A DNA stretch of 64,000 bases from Branchiostoma floridae (GCF_000003815.2 NC_049985.1:23824487-23888486), one strand, 5' to 3'. Positions 1 to 11,352 are shown, counted from the first letter of the stretch. Notes: generated by a model not told the origin, from the letters alone. Program-made: numbers and translations.

Positions 1-337
1 ATTGTAAAGCTTTATTTAATAAACTAGAGTTCGGTGACCTCATACCTCCATGAAATATTTAGAGCTTTTGTAAATTTTTTTGCAAATCACTTGCACATTT
101 ACATGATTTATGCATGTTGATGTTCCTCATTGACTTACATAAACATGTCACAAGAATGAAAATCCCATCATTAATCATTAAGTGGTTTTACCATTTTTGC
201 ATATATTATGCAAAACCAGTTCCTCATAAACATATTTGGTAGGTAGCATGTGGGGGCCCCCAAATCTAATCATTTCTCGCCAACACAAGAAGTATAAAAC
301 TGATTCTTTTAGCCGTCCTTGGGTTATTTTGTTGACA

Positions 338-380
<43 letters not shown>
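338..380. repeat. (AC)n microsatellite
   Basis: About 21 uninterrupted AC dinucleotides. The open frames that read through it are artefacts of the repeat. Confidence 0.97.
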
Positions 381-383
<3 letters not shown>

Positions 384-589
384 CCAGTAACAATGATATT
401 TCATGGAGGTAATAAAAGCACTGGATATATCTCAATAACAATGCAAAGTGCCTTAACATAAGAAAGTACCATAGCGATATAAAATGCAGCTTGCCCTTTC
501 TTTCTATATATACAAACTAAGCACGAACAACGGCAAATATCTATGTCAGTCATCATAAAGTTTAATGATATTTCAACAGGACATATTTA

Positions 590-2369
590 ACATCCATTGG
601 TATAATACCGGTCGGTTTACTGCAATTTCTCAAGCAATGCTAATTTGGCAAATGATCAACGCATCATTTTCTCCAGTTACATGTTGCTGTTACAGCCTAC
701 CTTTGCCACTTCTTCTGTGTAAATTATTTTGTCTCTCTGGTCCTGCTAAAAACATAACATCGTAATTGGAACACACCGCGGAATTGCACGGAGAACGGGC
801 GCGTGGTTGGAAGGGGGTGCACTATACAGGCCGAACGAAACACGGCACAATTAACTGCCGCTATGTACCTTTATACATTTTGTTCCTTTCTTTCTTTCCT
901 GTTAGTAGTTGCACAAAACAAAAATCTGCATGAGCATACAAAAAGTCATTAGAAACTGGGCGTAACATGCATTGGCATAATACCGGTCATAAGCCTTATA
1001 CCGGTCGATTAAAAATAGTGGAACTTAAAGAGATCTACACATGCAACAATAGTTATTTCTGAGGTATGCACACTTCAGACATCTAGGTGTCCAATACATA
1101 ATTTACAAAGCATCGATATCAATGCATTCGAAGAAACCAAGGCCAAAAGTTTTCAGGTCATTTTCGGGGCAGGCGAGCTCGTAGTGGGACAAACACACTG
1201 TCACCTTCTCATCACTTGAACCTCAAATACAATGTGCATGCCTGCATAACAGCAAGAGCCATCACAATATGGATAGCAATCTTGAATNNNNNNNNNNNNN
1301 NNNNNNNNNNNNNNNNNNNNNNNNNNNNNNNNNNNNNNNNNNNNNNNNNNNNNNNNNNNNNNNNNNNNNNNNNNNNNNNNNNNNNNNNNNNNNNNNNNNN
1401 NNNNNNNNNNNNNNNNNNNNNNNNNNNNNNNNNNNNNNNNNNNNNNNNNNNNNNNNNNNNNNNNNNNNNNNNNNNNNNNNNNNNNNNNNNNNNNNNNNNN
1501 NNNNNNNNNNNNNNNNNNNNNNNNNNNNNNNNNNNNNNNNNNNNNNNNNNNNNNNNNNNCAGAGGATGAATAAAGGTACATAGCGGCAGTTAATTGTGCC
1601 GTGTTTCGTTCGACCGGTATAGTGCACCCCCTTCCAACCACGCGCCCGTTCTCCGTGCAAGTCCGTGGTGTGTTCCAATTACGATATTATGTTTTTAGCA
1701 GGACCAGAGAGACAAAATAATTTACACAGAAGAAGTGGCAAAGGTAAGCTGTAACAGCAACATGTAACTGGAGAAAATTATGCGTTGATCATTTGCCAAA
1801 TTAGCATTGCTTGAGAAATTGCAGTAAACCGACCGGTATTATGCCAATGGATGTTATACTAACAATAATTTTCATTTAATTTTGGTCCGTCACAACCGCT
1901 ATGACGTGAAACTTTACTGCTGGCCGTAGCATTAAAAACGGCGGGAAAATAGCGGCGTACGTTCAATTTGACCCATTCAGCCGTAGATCCGGGCGATAAT
2001 GCAACGGTTGCTCACACGTTTACACGAGTTGTAGGTCACCAAAAGAAATTCAAGATTGCTGTTGAATCATGCTCGTCTTGTGCCGTGAGCACATGTGATT
2101 ATTATCTACAAATCTGGCGATGAACGTGACAGTGTGTTTGTCCCACGACGAGCTCGCCTGCCCCGAAAATGACCTGAAAACTTTTGGCCTTGTTGTCTTC
2201 GAATGCATTGTTATCGATGCTTTGTAAATTATGTATTGGACACCTAGATGTCTGAAGTGTGCATACCTCAGAAATAACTATTGTTGCATGTGTAGATCTC
2301 TTTAAGTTCCAAAAGTTATTTTTAATCGACCGGTATAAGGCTTATGACCGGTATTATGCCAATGCATGT
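590..2369. mobile_element. TA-target DNA transposon with an inverted copy nested inside it
   Basis: The outer element begins ACATCCATTGGTATAATACC after a TA (588-589) and ends with the complementary terminus followed by TA (2370-2371). An inner copy in opposite orientation occupies 965-1854, also flanked by TA (963-964 and 1855-1856). The arm at 590-885 pairs with 1560-1854, and 965-1203 pairs with 2128-2369. Removing the inner copy leaves about 888 bp, against 890 bp for the inner copy with its gap. This is a self-into-self insertion. No transposase is visible, so it is non-autonomous. TA duplication suggests Tc1/mariner-type mobilisation, which is inference. Confidence 0.8.
1288..1559. other. 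Assembly gap (272 N)
   Basis: A run of N inside the inner copy of the nested element. Outer and inner copies differ by only about 2 bp with this gap size, so the gap length is probably close to the truth. The open frames crossing it are not genes. Confidence 0.99.
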
Positions 2370-3342
2370 TACCTCCATGAAATGTCATGGAGGTTTTATT
2401 TTACTCTGCTTTTGTCTGTCTGTGTGTAAACATGATATCTCTTGAACGGCTTGGTGAATTGGTTTCATACTTGATGTGTTGGTAGTGTGTAAGGAAAGCC
2501 ACCTTGTGGCTTCCCTTGGTTCTGCAAGCTATGGTCACAATTTTGGGGTGTTAGATAGCTCGTGCGCTTATAGGAATAAGTGACATAATTTTGGTTTCGG
2601 GATTGCCGGGGCATTTTTGTCAAAGACTTCAGAAGACGATAACTCAAGAAGGGACGAATTGATTTTCATGTTTTTGGTATGTGGTTACCTTAGATAATGT
2701 TGTACAAATTAACATACCAAATATGCAAAATAGAAGTACATTTTCATAATTAATGACAATATTCTGTCAAAGCAGCTTTTTCTATGTATCTCTTGTCCTG
2801 GACGTTATATGGTTTTGACATTTGGCTGGTAGATAGCTTGCAGTGTTATGACAAAGTGGGGCAGGTTTCAGTCCCCTATCATTTAATTTCGGAACTGCAG
2901 GGGCGTTTTAGTCGCGACTTTCCAAAGAGGATAACTGCAGAAAGGATTGACATCATTTTAGGTATACGGGTAGCTCGGGCAAAGATGTTCATAATTATAT
3001 GCATGTTATGCAAATTAGGACTTAATTTGCATAGTTGATATAGAGAAAATTGTATAATTCCATTGTTTGCAATAACTGGACTTCAATAAATATAGCACTT
3101 GTTGATTGTGATAAGTGGAATATAAGGAGAAATAAAATATGGTAATGAGAAGCTTATTTGCATAATTTATGTAACAAATTTCAAAAACCGTTTTATTATC
3201 AATGATGGGAATTTCAAAATTGTGACATATGTACGTTAGTCAATGATGAACAACACCATGCATAAATTATGTTAATGTGTTAGTCGATTGCTTGAAATTG
3301 ATAAAAGCTCTAAATATTTAATTGAGGTATGAGGTCACCGAA

Positions 3343-5300
3343 ATCTTGTTCAAGTATATTTTATGCTCGGTATGTTCTAAAAAGCTACCTCAAGTAGGAT
3401 ATATTGTGGATATAAAGTTAAAGAACCCACAGAGACATCAGACTTTGACATTCACATCGCATCATGCTGCACAAGTTCACTTCGAACCTTCGAACTGGCT
3501 TAGTTATATTTACCCTCCATGTTCGCAAAGGTGACTACGTAGCAGTCATCATCCTCGGATATTGACGTGATTTTGCCACCATGTGACCTCCTGTTGTTGG
3601 AAAGGTACGTCTTTAAGGCGTTCATACTGACCGCATCGTCCCGAACTACCTCGATCGATGGTGTTTCTGCAAACAACGACAACGACAGTGACGTTTGTAC
3701 GGGTTAAACGTTGACGTCGTTAAAGTTAAAAACATCCAACAAAAGACGATTACATTGTTTGTAAATAACTGTGAGAGGAGTATAATTGTAAACGTTCGTA
3801 AGCAAAAGATTGAAGTCAAACATGTTGACAAAGTGAAAATATCCGTCAATGTTTTTCATTAGTACTCATAGACGAATATACCTTATTGACTCAAATTCTA
3901 ACGTCTACTTCACATAAATCAACAAGGTTAACCTTAAAGACAAACCTTCTTGAATAGAACATTAGTTAAACTTGATTTATAGGTCTGGAACTTTTGGGGT
4001 CAGATGTCTAGTCTAAGTAAGGTAAGTAAGTAACACATTGGAAGCTACCAATTTTATTTTTATTTTTAAAGGAACGAAATCTTACCAAGAAGATATTCCA
4101 AACATGGCAGCTCTCCATGCGTAGGTTCGTCCTGTGGTCCAACTGTTGGTTCAGATAAAGGAAGATAGTTACATGGCTGTTGTGACTATAAATCAAAAGC
4201 ATTGTTCCATTCAAACATTAACCTCTATTGACACTTAGAAGGAGTGTGTTTTAAAGCCCGAGCATTCTTTAATGTCTAACATGTACAGCATAACAGTATA
4301 TCAATAATACATTTCAAAAGTCCATCCCCAGTAATCAAAATGTTTGTTTTTTTACAATATTTGCAAGAATTATGAATTATTTTGGATAAAATGATTCCTA
4401 AACAACAATTATAAGTTCTAACTTCTTAAAAATCTAATATTGAAATTTAAATCTATTTGAATTACTTTGACTGATTTGGACAGTTTTTATAAGTGACCGT
4501 ACAACATCTCTTTGCTTTTAAAAATCTTGCATTCATGTCAGAGAGTTTTCGTACATAGATTGTGACGAGTAACATAAGAAAACTCGCCAGATATGGTTCC
4601 TCTAGCGTAAGGAATACTGGTCTAATGCGATGTGAAAGAAGGCCCCACCCCAGCTCTAAAGCAGATTAATTTCCTTTCTAATTTATTTTTAACTATCCTT
4701 GTATCCACATAAATACACTTATCCAAATAAATACTTGAAATTAATTGTAGTATTATGAGTCGTGTATGGCTTTTAGACAGCTGCACAAGAAATCGTTCTA
4801 AGTTAGTGCAATCATGATAGTAAGACATCACTATCTGATCTATTTTAGTCCTAAATCCCCATTACCCCCCCCCCCCCCATGACACGGGATATGTATGGCC
4901 ACAAAAGATGACGCTTTTTTTTAATGGTAGGTGTTCCTTCCACCGGCCACATGAAAAGCACCAATCAGAACTACTGCGTATAGCAGATAATGCACCTTAA
5001 ATATAACAGTTGCTGAAATTCAACTTTCGTTTGTTATGGTGACCCCTAGTACACCCTCTTATCTTCAATGTTTTATCTTCATCATTTGGTCTGTAAAACT
5101 AGAAAGCACATGCTATATGGAAATACAAAACTTCTGTTAGTAGCTTCATCAGATTTATCAGGGTAGCCATCACTATTTCAGTAATTTTCAGCCATACATT
5201 ATTGGATTTTTGAGGGTCTCTGAAGGAGGTCCCAGAACGCCATAACGAAAAAAAAAGCTGGAGGGTTGTAATCATATGACTGTTCATAGTTCTACATATT
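3343..5300. other. No gene recognised
   Basis: AT-rich sequence with only short open frames and no domain I recognise. A C homopolymer lies at about 4865-4879. The 60-93-codon frames here lack splice context and coding character. Confidence 0.6.
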
Positions 5301-5316
5301 ATAGGGAATACTAGTA

Positions 5317-5592
5317 CTAGTCTGTGTAACACAAACTTGGTAACATCAACTCGATGGGCTGGGCTAGATGCCTCTCCCATGGTCTATGCAGGCTGTGGTA
5401 CTTGTGTGAAGGTCCAATGGGAGCAAAGGCATGCTGAAGTGTTTGTGTTGGGATAACAACATGATGTTGTGGGGATTTTTTTAGAAACTCGAAGCGCAGA
5501 CGCTGCTTCCTGGAACTATGGTTTTGCCTAGCCTGGTGGTAAGATTTCATGTGACCAGCAACGAAAGCTTGGCATAAAGTACATTTCTCTGA
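5317..5592 (-). CDS. Possible coding fragment with a short Cys/His motif
   Basis: The minus frame, read from about 5592 down to the stop at 5317, contains CTLCQAFVAGHMKSYH and then a basic Gln/His-rich stretch. The C-x2-C...H-x4-H spacing is shorter than in a classical C2H2 finger, so zinc binding is only a guess. No acceptor or partner exons were identified. It may be a fragment of a transposon protein or chance. Confidence 0.2.
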   Translation of the reverse strand, partial: SEKCTLCQAFVAGHMKSYHQARQNHSSRKQRLRFEFLKKSPQHHVVIPTQTLQHAFAPIGPSHKYHSLHRPWERHLAQPIELMLPSLCYTD

Positions 5593-5621
5593 TCTATGTG
5601 GGCAGAAAACTGCCTAAAACC

Positions 5622-5738
5622 AGTTCGGCGATGTCCGGGACAGCCTTCGGCAATGCTCCGTAGCCTTTCAGGCTATGGTCGGAAAGTGGTCTGAAGCGCT
5701 TCGGGAGGCTACGGAGCGGCCCCAAACATCGCCGAACT
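5622..5738. repeat. GC-rich fold-back repeat
   Basis: AGTTCGGCGATGT at 5622-5634 is the exact complement of 5726-5738, and an inner pair GCTCCGTAGCCT / AGGCTACGGAGC (near 5655 and 5706) lies inside it. The whole can fold into an interrupted hairpin about 117 nt long. It is probably a miniature fold-back element. Confidence 0.6.
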
Positions 5739-5799
5739 TCGTGATCAAAGATGGCGGACGGGACCAGTTAGGCATAGCGATCCGTTGAGGTAGCAGAAC

Positions 5800-6892
5800 A
5801 CAGTTTTCGGCCTATGTTGATTTCTATAGTTAAATGTGACAGACATCGAGGTTGATAAAATCATAGTAGGGTGCAGTTTTCAATCACGACAAACTATACT
5901 AATATGTTGAAGTTGAGGGTACAACCTACCAAAATAATTGAAAAAGCAGAAAAAGTTGTCGTTTTGAAATTTTGTAAAGACCTCTTTTAAATGGGGTCAT
6001 GCGGGGTCATAAGGGACTGCAGCCGACTCACCGAGGCAGGCAGCTGTAAAGGCCACGCGCATTTATACACCAAATGGACAAACATCAAAACCTTACACAT
6101 ACCAACTGAAAGTCGACTCCTTATACTACAATATAGCAAGGCTAATACCCGCTGCCTTTCACGTTACAGTGTTTACAGGCGCTTCTAGATTCTAGATCGC
6201 ACTACTTTTTTTACCGACGTCATAGGGGTCGCGGAAAAATACTGTGGGCTGCGACCTTGACATGGCAATGACCCTAATTGACGGCTGCGCAGAAGGTCCC
6301 CGGTGAGTCTTGATTTTTAAAAGTAACAGAAGATGAATTTTTCTTTAGAAATGTTGGAATTTTGGAGCTGTATTCTACAGGTAAGGGTTGTAGGTTTTTT
6401 ATTATGTTGAAAACCCCGCCTGTTACTTTTGGGTGCCTAGAACACTAGATAGAAGTTTGTTTTGTAGCTGTCATCCTAATGCCAGATGGGGTCAAAGGTC
6501 ACCAGGTTGGCTGCAAATCACTTGTGTCACAGCGGTCAAAAAGTTTCAAAAAGTTGAAAATGGACATTTTAGATGCCGAACAACCCTGTAAATATTAGTT
6601 TTTCAAGGACGAAACTTCAGGTACGTGACTTTTGACAGCTTCTTTTTGCCATTATATACATGTATTCGGACAGGGAAGACTGATAGGTGCTCACTGCTCT
6701 GCCGGTCGTGTTTCGGGCTACTTTGGGGAAAGCTGAAATCGCGAACGGCGCGGCGCAGTAGGCAAGACTCCAGGAAAGACAGAGACGTGCAAAAACCGTA
6801 GGTATCTTCATGAAGCAGATACGCAAAAGCCGTTTTTGCAAATGGTGCTCGCCCCGACTCTGGATAGAAAACAACGTCTATGCATTACAAGT
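5800..6892. other. No gene recognised
   Basis: Mixed-composition sequence with short open frames on both strands. No domain, splice-consistent exon or repeat boundary was recognised up to the target duplication of the Penelope-like element. Confidence 0.5.
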
Positions 6893-7115
6893 AAATACTA
6901 GTACCGTTGAAGAGATTCATTAGTCACGTATGTTCACAGTTAATAAAAGTTTTCATCGATCAGTGACTTATCAAAGGTAAGCAAACATACCTCCAAAAGC
7001 CCTCCTACGTGAACGCATACACCTCACACACCACAAAGTAGAACAACTTACAAGCAAATGCCGGCAGTACGAACAGGAATTTCGCAATCGCTGTCATGGC
7101 GCCCATAACCCGGAC

Positions 7116-9272
7116 ATGTTTGAGCGAACCAGCGCCCATGTACAGAGGTCACAGGAAGCCACCTTCCGACGTTCTAAAACAGTGCAGATCAATAAGCTGG
7201 AGAAACTGAAGACCGTGAAACTTGGAGACTCTCAGCCCAACCAGGACCAGGGGAACATCGATTTATCCGGCACACAACTCAAAAAATGGGTAAGAGTCCT
7301 GTCAAAATACAAACCCACCCCATGTGAAATGCGTGTTCTAGGAAAAGGTCTTAACTTTGCTATCGCCCCTAGCGATATTCCAGTCAAAGAGATCGTCGCG
7401 GCCACTGAGGTAGCCTGCCACAAACTCGATCAGGAAGAAGCATCACTGCTGAGGAACGAGGTGGTAGGAATACTCCAGAATGCCAAGCCTCCCAAGCCTA
7501 ACCTAACGAAGGATGAGAGCAAGGCCATCAAGTCACTTAAAGAAAACAAGGACATTGTCATCCTTCCAGCAGACAAGGGCAAGGCTGTTGTAGTGATGAA
7601 TAAGACAGAGTATGTGGAACAGTGTGAAAAATTGTTAGGAGACAAGAACACATACAAGGTTATTGGTCCCACCAACCCCACCAAGACACTCAAGGGAAGG
7701 CTGCAGAGAAAACTGAGGGAAATCAAGAAAGCAGGACACCTCGACCCTCAGGTGTATGACAAGACTTACCCCACGTCTGATGCCACACCTAGGTTCTATG
7801 CCACACCCAAGATTCACAAGGACCCACTCAAGATGAGACCGATTGTGTCAGGTATAAACTCCATCACTTACCACCTAGCTAGACACCTGGCTGACCTGCT
7901 CAGCCCTCTGGTTGGACAATCCACCGAGCACATTAAGAATTCTAAGGACTTAGTCACTAAGATTCGGGAAGTCACCTTAGACGACGGGGAGGTACTCACC
8001 TCCTTCGACGTTACGGCACTCTTTACCAGTGTCCCGGGAGAAGAAGTGGTGCAGATGGCCATGAAGAGAGCCGAGGGTGACCCAACCTGGAAGAACCGTA
8101 CGTTGCTGACCCCTAAGGAGTTCGGCGACCTTCTTCTCCTTGTGGTCAGTACGACTTACTTCCAATACAACAATGTGATATACGAACAGACCTATGGTAT
8201 GGCAATGGGCTCGCCGTTGTCACCGGTCCTGGCTAACCTATTTATGGAGGAGTTTGAGCGGAAAGCCCTGGACACTGCACCCTACCGGCCAAAGTTTTGG
8301 GGGAGGTACGTTGATGACACCGGGGTGGTTAACCAGCAGAAACATGAACAAGAACTCTTTGAACACATCAACAATCAACATGACAGCATAAAGTTTACCA
8401 TTGAGAGGGAGAAAGACCGCCGCCTCCCTATGCTGGATGTGATGATGATAAGAAACACAGACAAATCCATCACCACAGACGTGTTCCGAAAAGAGACACA
8501 TACGGACCACTACTTACAGTGGTCTTCCAACCATCCGGTCCAACAGAAGCTAGGTGTAGTGAGGACCCTTATGCACAGAGCCAACACTCTTATAGAAGAC
8601 CGTACTCTGAGAGAAGCAGAGAAGGAAAAAGTGAGGGTTGCACTCCGACATTGTGGCTACCCAGAATGGGCTCTGAAGGAGGGGGACAACATCAACAAGA
8701 AACGAGTCAGCAAGGATGGGCACTCTAGAGACAAAGAACAATCTCCCGCTAGTTACGTCGTACTCCCCTATTTGAAAGGCGTCACTGAGAGACTTAAACG
8801 CGCGTATGCCAAGCATAATGTGAGCCTATTCTCCAAACCCGGTTATACTCTCCGCAATGCCCTTGTTCGACCTAAAGACCCTCTTGGACCCAGTGAAAAG
8901 TGTGGTGTCATTTACAAGATAGCGTGTGAACAGTGTGGGGAGGTATATGTAGGGGAAACTGAAAGATCGTTAGGTGAACGAACCGCAGAGCATCAGAAGT
9001 CCATAGACAACAAGGATTGCAAATCCGCGCTCAGTCAGCACTTACTCAAATCACGCCACATTGTAACGACCAAACCCATCTCTGACAATATTATGATCAT
9101 TGACCAAGAACCACGCAATGCACATCGGAAGGTTAAAGAAGCAGTACACATTCAATTGGAAGGAGCAAAACTGAACCGGAACGATGGATGGGAACTGCCC
9201 AAGTCTTACTTACCTCTACTTCGCAAGGAGGCGGGGGTGAGGGGCAGAAGATCAACGCAAGTCTCGACCTAG
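7116..9272 (+). CDS. Penelope-like reverse transcriptase with GIY-YIG endonuclease
   Basis: This 718-residue frame encodes the replication enzyme of a Penelope-like element: it copies element RNA into DNA at a nicked target. Visible reverse-transcriptase motifs include ADKGKAVVV (about 151), ATPKIHKDPLKMRPIVSG (about 228), SFDVTALFTSVP with the first catalytic Asp (about 296), GMAMGSPLSPVLANLF (about 360) and YVDD with the catalytic Asp pair (about 398). Near residue 590-625, CGVIYKIACEQCGEVYVGET is the GIY-YIG endonuclease core typical of Penelope elements, with Cys residues of its zinc-binding insert. The frame stays open upstream of this Met to 6981, without another ATG, after a stop at 6978 in the inverted repeat. 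The true N-terminus may therefore come from splicing or a non-ATG start. The stop codon lies in a conserved hairpin (9267-9299). Confidence 0.95.
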   Translation: MFERTSAHVQRSQEATFRRSKTVQINKLEKLKTVKLGDSQPNQDQGNIDLSGTQLKKWVRVLSKYKPTPCEMRVLGKGLNFAIAPSDIPVKEIVAATEVACHKLDQEEASLLRNEVVGILQNAKPPKPNLTKDESKAIKSLKENKDIVILPADKGKAVVVMNKTEYVEQCEKLLGDKNTYKVIGPTNPTKTLKGRLQRKLREIKKAGHLDPQVYDKTYPTSDATPRFYATPKIHKDPLKMRPIVSGINSITYHLARHLADLLSPLVGQSTEHIKNSKDLVTKIREVTLDDGEVLTSFDVTALFTSVPGEEVVQMAMKRAEGDPTWKNRTLLTPKEFGDLLLLVVSTTYFQYNNVIYEQTYGMAMGSPLSPVLANLFMEEFERKALDTAPYRPKFWGRYVDDTGVVNQQKHEQELFEHINNQHDSIKFTIEREKDRRLPMLDVMMIRNTDKSITTDVFRKETHTDHYLQWSSNHPVQQKLGVVRTLMHRANTLIEDRTLREAEKEKVRVALRHCGYPEWALKEGDNINKKRVSKDGHSRDKEQSPASYVVLPYLKGVTERLKRAYAKHNVSLFSKPGYTLRNALVRPKDPLGPSEKCGVIYKIACEQCGEVYVGETERSLGERTAEHQKSIDNKDCKSALSQHLLKSRHIVTTKPISDNIMIIDQEPRNAHRKVKEAVHIQLEGAKLNRNDGWELPKSYLPLLRKEAGVRGRRSTQVST

Positions 9273-9299
9273 TTCTCGCAACTCTCGCGAGAACTAGGT
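9267..9299 (+). promoter_or_regulatory. Stem-loop at the stop codon of the Penelope-like element
   Basis: ACCTAGTTCTCGC (9267-9279) pairs perfectly with 9287-9299 around a 7-nt loop. The TAG stop (9270-9272) lies in the 5' arm. A diverged copy at 46635-46674 keeps a 12-bp stem with a different stem and loop sequence. A role in template recognition or 3'-end definition is inferred. Confidence 0.75.
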
Positions 9300-9410
9300 T
9301 ACTCCGTGAACATGATGGACTGACAGTCATCGAAAATTTGGAGGTATGTTTGCTTACCTTTGATAAGTCACTGATCGATGAAAACTTTTATTAACCCCAA
9401 ATACTAGTAC

Positions 9411-9980
9411 GTTTTCTACAGAATCAAATGTCCCTGCTGTATTGCCCCATTTTCTCATCAAAAGTTACGCCACATATCTAAAGGAATGATAGTCTATGTA
9501 GAGCTATTTCTTTAGATTCATTTCTTGATGTAACCGTCAGTTGACAATCAGAATGACAACATCATATTGATAGAGTTGTACATACATAGTCGGCAGTTCC
9601 AACCACCAGAACAAGTAGCACAGACTGAGTTCAAGGACAGATAAGAGGTGTGATGCTGTCAATCACTACATGACAACACTACCCAGTCCCATAGCAACCA
9701 AAAGCCAGGCTGTGATCATTATCATATCTTGTCGCTTCATTTCTTAAATCCAGACCTGTAAGATCCTTTAGACTCTGGCCCATTTCAAGCAAGACCACCG
9801 CACTATTTTTCCATGTCTCGTAACATCACCCAAAACATCCCTTCTGATCAAAATGGTGACACCCCTTCCCTTCATGATGCATCTGCAAACAAATAAACAT
9901 CATAACAAATCTAGGGTAAACCTCGTTCTCATCAACTGAGGCGGAACAGCTGCTGGCCAGGGAGCTTAAGAGTGTCCCAG
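9411..9980. other. No gene recognised
   Basis: Unique-looking flank of the Penelope-like insertion. No open frame or repeat structure that I can support. Confidence 0.5.
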
Positions 9981-9982
9981 AA

Positions 9983-10095
9983 AATAGGTCAACATCTGAG
10001 GTTCACTAGCCAATGGGTCAACATCTGACGTATACTAGTCAATGGGTCAACATCTGAGGTATACTAGTCAATGGGTCCACATATGAGGTATACTA
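9983..10095. repeat. 29-bp tandem repeat, about 4 copies
   Basis: The unit GGTCAACATCTGAGGTATAC with a TAGTCAAT spacer repeats four times with single-base changes. Nothing in it looks coding. Confidence 0.85.
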
Positions 10096-10396
10096 ATATC
10101 CCTATTCTACATTAATTGCTTGAATAAATTTAAGAATTTAAATTAAGCAATATATTTCAGTATTCTAATCATGACCTAAGATATGTTCATACTAAAATTA
10201 ATACAAATCCACTAACCCCTGCTTCACTTATTCAAAGATTACATTCAACAATATCGCCCAATACCGTTCAATACAAGCCACCAAGAGGCACAATTGTCGC
10301 CAGGATACCTTTTATTGAAGTTGATCTTTGTTTTTCAAACCCCTACATAGCTACCAAATACCATGCACAGCGTTTCGAGTTATCGTGTTACGCAAG

Positions 10397-10415
10397 CACA
10401 CACACACACACACAC
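10397..10415. repeat. (CA)n microsatellite
   Basis: About nine CA dinucleotides. Confidence 0.9.
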
Positions 10416-11113
10416 TGGCCCCGCTGCAGTCCCGACAGAAAGTGCAAGTTGAACCGTTTTAGAATAGATCCTTGGTCTTTGCAACCGCTACTTAAGTACC
10501 AAATATCAAGAAATTCCATCCACAGCTGCTCAAATATTATATGCGTTGACCTACATATTGGGTCACAGCACTATTTTTGCTACCGAAAATATAGCCTTTG
10601 TGGCGAAGGTAACAAGTTGATTAAAAAAACAGTATACATATAAGGTATAAATCAACACCAGATAAAACACGGGATGAGTTAGCTTTATAATTTGTCGCAG
10701 TTTCTTCTCTTCTGTGCTGAAAACATCTCTAAAGCAATACCATAAAGAAAAATGAACTAGTTTCTAATAATGAACGCTATCTAAGCACAGGTAAGCATAT
10801 ACCTGTTTGTATTCTGAATGCTGAAAAAAACACTGGTAGCGTATCGGTCTCTAAAAGCACACGGACTCCTTAATACTTTTGCTCCCCAAAATGGTCATTG
10901 GAGGTGAAGGTACCCCTGGAAAAGGTGCATACAACAGAATTTGAGTTGCCCTTATGGACAGATGTTCCGTGGATAACATCACGAAATTTTCGGAAAAGGG
11001 ATTTAACTGTGCGCGCGGACCTGTTGCAACACCTTCGCCGAAGCCGTGTCAGGCTTTTATATGACATTACGAAATCGCCGACAAATGTAGCTAGCCGTAA
11101 GGGCCTAATTAAG

Positions 11114-11352
11114 TCACCCGATACATACAGGATTCATGTTACTTAACTATGAATCCTGGCATAGGATTCATGCTAGGTAGCAGTGTAAAGGAATCCTTTA
11201 GTCCTTCAAAGGATTCCTTTGACTAGATTCGAGCTTGAATCCTCAATCCTTCACGCACAGACTGACGGGAAGGTTTCCAGAAGGCAATCCCACAAAATGG
11301 CGGCGCCCCTAATTTACGTGGGTCCAGAGGATCGAAAGTGAAATAAGGTCTT
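11114..11352 (+). repeat. Left terminal inverted repeat of the 8.36-kb element
   Basis: It includes the palindromic tract AGGATTCATG...CATGAATCC and an inward-facing CAAAATGGCGGC, a YY1-like initiator motif that also starts a 14-codon ORF (MAAPLIYVGPEDRK). A good splice donor, AAAAG|GTAAGC, follows at about 11424, so the repeat may hold a promoter and first exon. That role is inferred. Confidence 0.8.

Larger units (their letters stand above)
30..3342. mobile_element. Old 3.3-kb inverted-repeat-bounded repeat element
   Basis: A 40-bp stretch at 30-69 (beginning TTCGGTGACCTCATACCTC) is found again, reverse-complemented with a few changes, at 3303-3342. Between them lie low-complexity DNA, the nested TA element (590-2369), and two diverged copies of a roughly 300-bp module at about 2430-2700 and 2770-3010. 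The motif CCTCCATGAAAT and its complement also occur near 398-410 and 2371-2392. No open frame looks like a transposase. I read this as an old non-autonomous DNA element or compound repeat. No clear target duplication was seen at its edges, so the boundaries are approximate. Confidence 0.4.
6905..9398 (+). mobile_element. Full-length Penelope-like retroelement
   Basis: A 2494-bp insertion flanked by 12-bp direct repeats AAATACTAGTAC at 6893-6904 and 9399-9410. Two perfect 56-bp inverted repeats lie near its ends, at 6939-6994 and 9340-9395. Inside is one long open frame with a Penelope-type reverse transcriptase and a C-terminal GIY-YIG endonuclease. Perfect repeats, intact frame and identical target duplications argue for a recent insertion. 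A related, 5'-truncated copy lies at 46388-46770. Confidence 0.93.

Noticed and set aside
178-459. 93-codon minus-strand frame
   Set aside because: It is built on the (AC)n microsatellite, with a VCVCVC run.
1201-1678. Four overlapping open frames of 104-146 codons
   Set aside because: They are mostly N; the flanks are transposon arms.
7232-9394. Several 60-98-codon frames on both strands over the Penelope-like element
   Set aside because: Shadows of the 718-residue reverse-transcriptase frame.
9300-9395. Hammerhead ribozyme near the end of the Penelope-like element
   Set aside because: CTGACAG...CGAAA and CTGATCGATGAAA resemble the core, but the invariant CTGANGA and matching helices could not be assembled.
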